A DNA stretch of 5,576 nt. Origin: Oscillospiraceae bacterium. Its GTDB lineage: Bacteria > Bacillota_A > Clostridia > Oscillospirales > Ruminococcaceae. Positions 1 to 4,640 of this stretch are shown here, piece by piece (position 1 is the first letter of the stretch; the number at the start of each line of letters is the position of its first letter). The notes under the pieces were generated by a model. The model saw nothing but the letters and a program-made list of their open reading frames with translations, searched no databases and was not told the origin of the DNA. The position numbers were made by a program, and so were the translations under genes. The stretch covers positions 1-5,576 of the forward strand of contig JAGDDO010000268.1 of the NCBI GenBank assembly GCA_017848205.1, in the 5' to 3' direction.

Positions 1-1149
1 GGCAGAAAAGTGGCTGTTTTCGAAAAGAACGACCGGATCGGCAAAAAACTCCGCATAACCGGCAAGGGCAGATGCAATGTCACAAATTTCTGTACCCGTG
101 ATGAATTCATGGAAAACGTACCGGTCAACAGCAGATTTATGTACAGTTCATTTTCTGCCTTCACTCCGCAGGACGTTATGGATTTCTTTGAAAATGCAGG
201 CGTACCGCTAAAGGTTGAGCGCGGGAACAGAGTTTTTCCCGTTTCGGACAAGGCGGCCGATATAGTTTCAGCCCTTGACCGTGAAATGAAAAAGGTGGGT
301 GTAAAGCTTGTACACGAGACCGTAAAGGAGATAATCGTAGAGGACGGTGTCTGCTGCGGTATAAGGACAGACAGGGGTGAACACAACGCACAGACAGTGC
401 TTGTAGCCACAGGAGGCGCTTCCTATCCGCTTACAGGTTCCACAGGGGACGGATACCGCTTTGCCGAAGAAACGGGGCACACGGTCACTCCTGTAGTCCC
501 TTCGCTTGTCCCTCTTGAGACTGCGGACGATTTCTGCGAAAAAATGAGCGGACTGGCGTTAAAAAACGTAACACTCACTCTTTATGACGGGAATAAAAAG
601 ATTTTCAGCGAACTTGGCGAGATGTCTTTCATGAATTACGGAGTCACCGGTCCGCTGGTTCTGACGGCAAGCTCGAGAATACGAAAAATGGAACGCGGCA
701 GATACGTTCTTTCCATAGACCTTAAGCCGGGACTTGATGAGGAAAAGCTTGACAAAAGAATTCTCCGCGACTTTACCGAAATGTCTTCTGCAGAGTTCAA
801 AAACGTTCTTGTAAAGCTTCTTCCGTCAAAAATGATACCGGTCATAGTAAAGCGTTCCGGTATATCTTCCGTAATAAAAGCCGGACAGATCTCAAAGGAA
901 CAGCGTAAAGGCCTTGTTAAGCTTCTCAAGGACTTCAGACTGAATGTCACTGACTTCCGTCCTGTTGAAGAGGCGATAGTCACCAGCGGCGGCGTCAGCA
1001 TCAAAGAGATAGACCCTAAGACCATGGAGTCAAAAATAGTCAGCGGTCTGTTCTTTGCCGGTGAAGTCATCGATGTGGACGGATATACAGGCGGATTCAA
1101 TCTTCAGATAGCATTTTCGACAGGATATACTGCCGGAATGAATATATAG
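1..1149 (+). CDS. NAD(P)/FAD-dependent oxidoreductase, HI0933/YhiN/BaiN family (5' partial)
   Basis: FAD-binding flavoprotein of the HI0933-like family, probably cytoplasmic. Members are annotated as aminoacetone-oxidase-like or BaiN-like; the true substrate of this copy cannot be read from sequence. The frame is open from base 1 and gives 382 residues (numbered from base 1). About 20-30 N-terminal residues with the GxGxxG dinucleotide-binding loop should lie left of the window; the GTG at base 10 is internal, not the start. Visible family marks are the end of the second Rossmann strand with the ribose-binding acid (VFEK, E8), the signature GKKLRITGKGRCNVTN (14-29), the ATGGASYPLTGSTGDGY block (136-152), and the C-terminal FAD motif FAGEVIDVDGYTGGFNLQ (352-369) followed by IAFSTG. 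The protein ends at the usual place for the family. It precedes cmk by 138 bases filled mostly by an inverted-repeat element. Family assignment is firm; function is open. Confidence 0.9.
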   Translation, partial: GRKVAVFEKNDRIGKKLRITGKGRCNVTNFCTRDEFMENVPVNSRFMYSSFSAFTPQDVMDFFENAGVPLKVERGNRVFPVSDKAADIVSALDREMKKVGVKLVHETVKEIIVEDGVCCGIRTDRGEHNAQTVLVATGGASYPLTGSTGDGYRFAEETGHTVTPVVPSLVPLETADDFCEKMSGLALKNVTLTLYDGNKKIFSELGEMSFMNYGVTGPLVLTASSRIRKMERGRYVLSIDLKPGLDEEKLDKRILRDFTEMSSAEFKNVLVKLLPSKMIPVIVKRSGISSVIKAGQISKEQRKGLVKLLKDFRLNVTDFRPVEEAIVTSGGVSIKEIDPKTMESKIVSGLFFAGEVIDVDGYTGGFNLQIAFSTGYTAGMNI

Positions 1150-1260
1150 GGAAACGCTGATTTATTTATAAAACAGCGTGGGGCAAGGGGCGAAGCCCCG
1201 CAAATCACCCCTTCCGAAATCCGGCGAAGCAGGATTTCGGATTTGATGAGTGTTTCCTTA
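1147..1260. repeat. Intergenic inverted-repeat element, MITE-like, with nested hairpins
   Basis: The ends form an imperfect terminal inverted repeat: 1150-1162 pairs with 1245-1257 (GGAAACGCTGATT against GATGAGTGTTTCC) at 12 of 13 positions, counting two G-T pairs. Inside are three further hairpins: ACGCTG/CAGCGT (1154-1159 with 1174-1179, competing with the terminal pairing), GGGGC-GAA-GCCCC (1187-1199), and a perfect 9-bp stem CCGAAATCC/GGATTTCGG (1214-1222 with 1232-1240) whose loop carries a further GC-GAA-GC mini-stem. CAAAT/ATTTG (1201-1205 with 1241-1245) also pairs. The dinucleotide TA flanks both ends (1147-1148, 1259-1260), as expected for a TA target duplication of an IS630/mariner-type MITE. 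It has no ORF. It overlaps the TAG stop of the upstream flavoprotein. It could instead be a REP-like or structured-RNA repeat; copy number in the genome is unknown. Confidence 0.6.
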
Positions 1261-1264
1261 AAAT
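1236..1264 (+). promoter_or_regulatory. Weak candidate promoter for cmk at the right end of the repeat element
   Basis: TTCGGA (1236-1241) and TAAAAT (1259-1264) are separated by 17 bases. The -10 box matches TATAAT at 5 of 6 positions, the -35 box only at 3 of 6. The -35 lies in the right arm of the 9-bp hairpin and the -10 straddles the end of the inverted repeat. This is the best promoter-like pair before cmk, but in AT-rich spacer such a match can be chance, and cmk may instead be read from upstream. Confidence 0.22.
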
Positions 1265-1287
1265 AATCAGAAAAGAGGTATATTAAA

Positions 1288-1959
1288 ATGATAAATGTTG
1301 CCATCGACGGACCTGCAGGTGCAGGCAAAAGCTCAATAGCGAAGGCTGTTGCAAAGGATACAGGATACATCTACGTTGACACAGGGGCTCTCTACCGTGC
1401 TGTAGCCCACTACACGCTTGAAAAGGGCGTTTCACCTGATGACAGCGCTGCGGTAGTTGCACTTCTCGACGGACTTGAAATAAAGCTTGCATACAGCGAA
1501 GGCGTTCAGAAAGTTATTTCACAGGGAAATGATGTTTCAGGAAAGATAAGAACTCCTGAGGTATCAATGGCGGCATCAAAGGTATCGGCTATCCCTGAGG
1601 TAAGAGCATTCCTTTTTGATCTCCAGAAGAAGATAGCCGCTGAAAACAACATCATCATGGACGGCCGTGACATCGGTACAGTGGTGCTTCCTGATGCACA
1701 GCTTAAGATCTTCCTTACAGCAAGTGCGGAAGAACGTGCAAGAAGAAGATTTGCAGAACTTAAAGATACTGACGGAGTAACTTTCGAAAGCATTCTTGCC
1801 GATATAATAAAGCGCGATGAAAATGACATGAACCGTGCGGTATCACCTCTTAAGCAGGCTGAAGACGCAGTTCTTGTAGATACAACTGAAATGACGATCG
1901 AAGAGGTAATTGCACTTCTTGAAAAGATGATAAAGGAAACTGAGGCAAAGGAGGCGTAA
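1288..1959 (+). CDS. cmk: Cytidylate kinase
   Basis: Transfers phosphate from ATP to CMP or dCMP in the cytoplasm, feeding CTP, dCTP and CDP-diacylglycerol supply. The 223 residues match the usual bacterial length (about 220-230). The P-loop is GPAGAGKS (8-15). Next come the CMP-site segment DTGALYR (31-37), RTPEVSMAASKVSAIPEVR (88-106) in the CMP-binding insert typical of bacterial Cmk, the DGRDIGT motif (125-131), and an arginine-rich LID, AEERARRR (147-154). The C-terminal NRAVSPLKQAEDA segment is also standard. The ATG has a modest ribosome binding site, AGAGG at 1274-1278, 9 bases upstream. It is the first gene of a tight cluster: plsC starts 3 bases after its TAA. cmk linked to rpsA is a widespread bacterial arrangement, seen here in the clostridial form with plsC and ispH between. 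Identification is firm. Confidence 0.97.
   Translation: MINVAIDGPAGAGKSSIAKAVAKDTGYIYVDTGALYRAVAHYTLEKGVSPDDSAAVVALLDGLEIKLAYSEGVQKVISQGNDVSGKIRTPEVSMAASKVSAIPEVRAFLFDLQKKIAAENNIIMDGRDIGTVVLPDAQLKIFLTASAEERARRRFAELKDTDGVTFESILADIIKRDENDMNRAVSPLKQAEDAVLVDTTEMTIEEVIALLEKMIKETEAKEA
1947..1954 (+). promoter_or_regulatory. Ribosome binding site deciding the TTG start of plsC
   Basis: AAAGGAGG lies inside the last codons of cmk, 8 bases before the TTG at 1963. This fixes TTG as the plsC start: no ATG or GTG occurs between the cmk stop and TTG in this frame, and the next in-frame Met (residue 63) would lie beyond the catalytic HX4D motif. Confidence 0.85.
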
Positions 1960-1962
1960 CCC

Positions 1963-2562
1963 TTGTTTTTATACGGAATAGTACGCCGCGGAGCTATACT
2001 TGCATATAAGATCTGGTACAGAGTCAGCTTTGAGGGTGTTGAGAATATCCCTGATCCTAAGGACGGTACCTTCGTAGTAGCCTGCAATCACAGATCGTAT
2101 GCTGATCCGGTGCTTCTTGCACTGAAGATAAAAAGGCCGTGCTGTTTTATGGCCAAGGAAGAACTGTTTAAGAATCCGCTGTTTTCAGCGCTTATCCGTT
2201 TTTTCGGTGCTTTTCCTGTACGACGCGGTGCAGGTGATGACGGCATTATAGATACGGCTGTAGGAAAGCTTAAAACAGGAAAAAACCTGGCTATTTTTCC
2301 TGAGGGATCACGTTCAAAAGACGGAAAAGTCGGACGCGGAAAAACAGGAGTTGCTCTTATCGCTGCTAGGGCAGGTGTTCCGGTCTTACCGGTGGGCATA
2401 GCTTATGAGGGAAAGCTTCATTTCGGAACAAAAGTAACTGTACGCTACGGAAAACCGATCAGCCCGGAACAGCTGAAGATCAGTGAAACACCGCAGCCGC
2501 GTGAGCTGAAAATGCTGAAACTAACGATCATGGATGCTATAACTGAACTGGTGGAGAAGTAA
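1963..2562 (+). CDS. plsC: 1-acyl-sn-glycerol-3-phosphate acyltransferase
   Basis: Acylates lysophosphatidate to phosphatidate, the common precursor of membrane phospholipids, at the cytoplasmic face of the membrane. All four acyltransferase blocks of the PlsC family are visible in its 199 residues: catalytic HRSYAD (43-48, the HX4D motif), GAFPVRRG (82-89), FPEGSRS (112-118) that binds the phosphate, and VPVLPVGI (139-146). Its length is that of the short Firmicutes PlsC type, which has no clear N-terminal transmembrane helix; the hydrophobic start GIVRRGAILAYKIWY (5-19) may sit in the membrane surface. Translation starts at TTG, set by the strong ribosome binding site in the cmk end. It lies in the same reading frame as cmk, separated only by TAA and one codon. 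ispH/rpsA begins 1 base after its stop, so translational coupling is likely. Specificity for acyl-ACP or acyl-CoA cannot be told. Identification is firm. Confidence 0.95.
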   Translation: MFLYGIVRRGAILAYKIWYRVSFEGVENIPDPKDGTFVVACNHRSYADPVLLALKIKRPCCFMAKEELFKNPLFSALIRFFGAFPVRRGAGDDGIIDTAVGKLKTGKNLAIFPEGSRSKDGKVGRGKTGVALIAARAGVPVLPVGIAYEGKLHFGTKVTVRYGKPISPEQLKISETPQPRELKMLKLTIMDAITELVEK

Positions 2563-2563
2563 T

Positions 2564-4513
2564 ATGGGAATTGAAGTAGCAAAGTCAGCAGGTTTCTGTT
2601 TCGGCGTTGACCGTGCAGTGAAAATGGTCTATGCTGAGATAGAAAAAGGCGGAAAGGTGGCGACTTTCGGTCCTATTATCCATAACAAGGACGTTGTCGC
2701 TGAACTCGAATCAAAAGGCGTCAGAATAGTAAATGAGCTTTCTGAACTTCAAAATGATGAAAGACTTATACTCAGGTCTCATGGAGTAGGCAGATGTATA
2801 TATGAACAACTCGATGAAATGGGTAATGAATATATAGACGCTACATGTCCTTTCGTTGCGAGAATACATAAAATCGTTAAAGAACAGTCTGAACAGGGCA
2901 AAATCATACTTATTGCAGGAGATGCAAATCATCCAGAAGTTGATGCAATTGTAAAACATTGTGTGGGAGAATGCTATGTTTTTGCCAACGAAGAAGAATT
3001 GAAAGAAATATTTCAAAAAAAAATCGGTTTTTTGAAAAAAAAGGTTGCAATTGTCTCGCAAACCACGTATAATATAATAGTGTGGAATAAATGTGTTGAC
3101 ATTATTCCGGATACCTTCAAAGATGTGACTGAGGTTTTCGATACGATTTGTAACGCCACGTCGGACAGACAGACAGCGGCTATTGAACTGGCTAAACGTT
3201 CGGATGTGATGATCGTGATTGGCGGAAAACACAGTTCCAATACGATCAAGCTATTCAATGTATGCAGCAGGTATTGTCCGTCTTATCACATAGAGAATTC
3301 CGATGAACTCTATGATATTGATCTGACAGGCGCGTCTGAGATTGGTGTCACAGCCGGAGCATCCACACCGGCTTATATAATTAAGGAGGTTATTCTAAAA
3401 ATGAGCGAAATCCAGAAAAATCAGGAAGAGGAATTTAGCTTCGCGGAGGCACTTGAACAGTCCTTCAAGAAAATACATACAGGTGAAAGGATCAAGGGAA
3501 CCATTGTTGCTGTTAACAATTCTGAAGCAACTGTTGACATCGGAACTAAGCATACAGGCTTCATCAGCGCTTCTGAGCTTTCAAGCGATCCGACAAAGAA
3601 GCCTGAAGATGTAGTAAGCGTAGGCGACGTTGTTGACCTCGTAGTAATCAAGATCAACGACCAGGACGGTATCGCAACTCTCTCAAAGAAGAAAGTTGAC
3701 GAAATGGTTGGCTTCGACAACATAGTTAAGGCTATGGAAGAAGAAAAGATCCTCGAAGGTACAGTTCAGAGAGCTGTTAAGGGCGGCGTTATCGTTCTCG
3801 TTGACGGCATCGGCGTATTTGTACCTGCTTCACAGACAGGTCTCGGCCGTGACGAAGACATCGAGAAGCTCGTTAAGCAGAAGGTTTCTCTCAAGCTTAT
3901 CGACGTTATCCCGCAGAGAAGAAGAGCAGTTGGCTCTATCAAGCTCGTTGCCAAGGCTGCAAGAGAAGAAGCTCAGAAGAAGTTCTGGGAAGATGCAGAA
4001 ATCGGCAAGACATACAAGGGTGAAGTTAAGTCAATCACTAACTACGGTGCATTCGTTGACCTCGGCGGAATCGACGGTATGGTTCACGTTTCAGAACTCT
4101 CATGGAAGAGAATCAAGCACCCTTCAGAAGTTGTCAAGGTTGGCGACACTCTTGAAGTTTACATCAAGGAACTCAACCAGGAAACTGGCAGAATCTCACT
4201 CGGCTACAAGAAGGACGAGGACAACCCTTGGAAGAAGTTCTCTGATTCTTACAGCATCGGTGATGTAGTTAAGGCTACAATCGTTTCAATCACACCATTC
4301 GGTGCTTTCGCAAGCATCATTGACGGTGTTGACGGTCTTATCCACATCTCACAGATCGCTAACCAGAGAGTTGAAAACGTTAAGGACGTTCTTTCAATCG
4401 GTCAGGAAGTTGAAGCTAAGATCACAGAATGTGATATTGAAAACAAGCGTGTAAGCCTCTCAATGCGTGCTCTTCTTTCAGAAGACGAAGCAGAAGATGC
4501 TGAAAACGAATAA
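2564..4513 (+). CDS. ispH: Bifunctional HMBPP reductase (IspH/LytB) - S1 RNA-binding protein fusion
   Basis: Residues 1-279 are a complete IspH, the [4Fe-4S] enzyme that reduces HMBPP to IPP and DMAPP, the last step of the MEP pathway. The three cluster cysteines are present: C12 (GFCFGVD), C95 (DATCPF) and C196 (DTICNATSDRQ). So are substrate-site residues H40 (PIIHN), H73, H123 and E125 (NHPEVD), T167 (SQTT), SSNT (224-227) and S267 (GAST). Residues 280-649 hold four S1 (OB-fold) domains at about 307-377, 394-462, 480-550 and 564-636. The third and fourth carry the classic YGAF/FGAF...H(V/I)S RNA-binding pattern; the tail is acidic. This fusion is known in Clostridia, often annotated as ispH/30S ribosomal protein S1. 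GGAG at 2553-2556 lies 7 bases before the ATG. Codon use shifts inside the gene: the IspH half is AT-rich with many AAA lysines, the S1 half favours AAG, CTC and ATC. An internal ribosome binding site suggests a second product. Last gene of the operon. Confidence 0.95.
   Translation: MGIEVAKSAGFCFGVDRAVKMVYAEIEKGGKVATFGPIIHNKDVVAELESKGVRIVNELSELQNDERLILRSHGVGRCIYEQLDEMGNEYIDATCPFVARIHKIVKEQSEQGKIILIAGDANHPEVDAIVKHCVGECYVFANEEELKEIFQKKIGFLKKKVAIVSQTTYNIIVWNKCVDIIPDTFKDVTEVFDTICNATSDRQTAAIELAKRSDVMIVIGGKHSSNTIKLFNVCSRYCPSYHIENSDELYDIDLTGASEIGVTAGASTPAYIIKEVILKMSEIQKNQEEEFSFAEALEQSFKKIHTGERIKGTIVAVNNSEATVDIGTKHTGFISASELSSDPTKKPEDVVSVGDVVDLVVIKINDQDGIATLSKKKVDEMVGFDNIVKAMEEEKILEGTVQRAVKGGVIVLVDGIGVFVPASQTGLGRDEDIEKLVKQKVSLKLIDVIPQRRRAVGSIKLVAKAAREEAQKKFWEDAEIGKTYKGEVKSITNYGAFVDLGGIDGMVHVSELSWKRIKHPSEVVKVGDTLEVYIKELNQETGRISLGYKKDEDNPWKKFSDSYSIGDVVKATIVSITPFGAFASIIDGVDGLIHISQIANQRVENVKDVLSIGQEVEAKITECDIENKRVSLSMRALLSEDEAEDAENE
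3045..3073 (+). promoter_or_regulatory. Candidate internal promoter within ispH
   Basis: TTGCAA (3045-3050) and a perfect TATAAT (3068-3073) are 17 bases apart, the optimal sigma-70/SigA spacing. A second overlapping TATAAT occupies 3073-3078. Four of six -35 positions match TTGACA. The pair lies in the most AT-rich part of ispH (16 G/C in the 60 bases 3001-3060). Predicted transcripts would begin near 3080, lack the start of ispH and carry the whole S1 half with about 320 bases of leader. AT-rich coding sequence can produce such matches by chance. Confidence 0.4.
3382..3390 (+). promoter_or_regulatory. Internal Shine-Dalgarno at the IspH/S1 junction
   Basis: TAAGGAGGT matches the anti-Shine-Dalgarno almost completely and lies 10 bases before an in-frame ATG at 3401, with an AT-rich spacer (TATTCTAAAA). 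It is encoded within the codons for I-K-E-V at the very end of the IspH domain. It is stronger than the site in front of ispH itself (GGAG). The spacing is slightly long but workable. Confidence 0.7.
3401..4513 (+). CDS. S1 domain protein, probable separate product from internal start
   Basis: The in-frame ATG at codon 280 of the fusion would give a 370-residue protein made only of the four S1 domains, about the size of the four-domain S1 proteins of Gram-positive bacteria. Its first residues (MSEIQKNQ, then FAEALEQSFKKIHTGERIKG) look like the natural N-terminus of a free-standing S1: a short acidic lead, then the helix before the first OB fold. IspH proteins normally end just here, so the fusion looks like two adjacent genes joined by loss of the ispH stop. 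Likely role: binding single-stranded RNA, aiding mRNA engagement by the 30S subunit; firmicute S1 proteins differ from E. coli six-domain S1, so a true ribosomal role is inferred. Codon use is that of a highly expressed gene. It shares the frame and stop of the fusion and is listed separately because of its own ribosome binding site. Confidence 0.55.
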   Translation: MSEIQKNQEEEFSFAEALEQSFKKIHTGERIKGTIVAVNNSEATVDIGTKHTGFISASELSSDPTKKPEDVVSVGDVVDLVVIKINDQDGIATLSKKKVDEMVGFDNIVKAMEEEKILEGTVQRAVKGGVIVLVDGIGVFVPASQTGLGRDEDIEKLVKQKVSLKLIDVIPQRRRAVGSIKLVAKAAREEAQKKFWEDAEIGKTYKGEVKSITNYGAFVDLGGIDGMVHVSELSWKRIKHPSEVVKVGDTLEVYIKELNQETGRISLGYKKDEDNPWKKFSDSYSIGDVVKATIVSITPFGAFASIIDGVDGLIHISQIANQRVENVKDVLSIGQEVEAKITECDIENKRVSLSMRALLSEDEAEDAENE

Positions 4514-4548
4514 TTTAAAGAAGTAACTTAAGTTCTTTGAATCTGTTT

Positions 4549-4593
4549 CTCCGGATCCATATCCATTTTGGGTCCGGAGTATTTTTATATTAT
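4549..4593 (+). terminator. Rho-independent terminator after ispH/rpsA
   Basis: CTCCGGATCCA (4549-4559) pairs with TGGGTCCGGAG (4569-4579) as an 11-bp stem with one G-T pair and a 9-base loop, followed by the T-rich stretch TATTTTTATATTAT. It starts 35 bases after the stop of the fusion gene and marks the end of the cmk operon. Confidence 0.9.
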
Positions 4594-4626
4594 TTGAAAA
4601 CTGATTTGCTGTTATTTCTGCAGCGG

Positions 4627-4633
4627 AAAGGAG
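4627..4633 (+). promoter_or_regulatory. Ribosome binding site of the GTPase gene
   Basis: AAAGGAG lies 7 bases before the ATG at 4641 and sets the start of a gene whose end is outside the window. No convincing -35/-10 pair was found between the terminator and this site. Confidence 0.85.
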
Positions 4634-4640
4634 CAGGGCC

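Noticed and set aside
636..1100. 154-codon antisense frame opposite the flavoprotein gene
   Set aside because: Its protein is Ser/Thr/Arg-rich with no recognisable motif and lies wholly opposite a gene with clear FAD motifs; a shadow frame.
1506..2087. 193-codon antisense frame across the cmk/plsC junction
   Set aside because: It is opposite conserved Cmk and PlsC motifs, Ser-rich, without domain marks or a convincing ribosome binding site.
3015..3042. Frameshift or sequencing error in ispH at the homopolymers
   Set aside because: The frame continues with T167, C196, SSNT and S267 all in their expected places, so the sequence is intact as given.
3096..3101. Perfect TTGACA as a -35 box in ispH
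   Set aside because: At 17 bases downstream the hexamer is AAAGAT (3119-3124), only 3 of 6 matches, so no usable -10.
2711..3232. 173-codon antisense frame within ispH
   Set aside because: Opposite the cysteine and substrate-site motifs of IspH; Phe/Tyr/Ile-rich as expected from the reverse of AT-rich coding sequence.
3801..4268. 155-codon same-strand frame inside the S1 half
   Set aside because: Out-of-frame reading of S1 domains 2-4; Ser/Arg/Leu-rich with no motif, while the main frame holds intact OB folds.
4517..4538. AAAGAA/TTCTTT palindrome just after the ispH/rpsA stop as a second terminator
   Set aside because: A weak, A/T-only-like stem without a GC core or T-tract; the strong stem at 4549-4579 explains termination.
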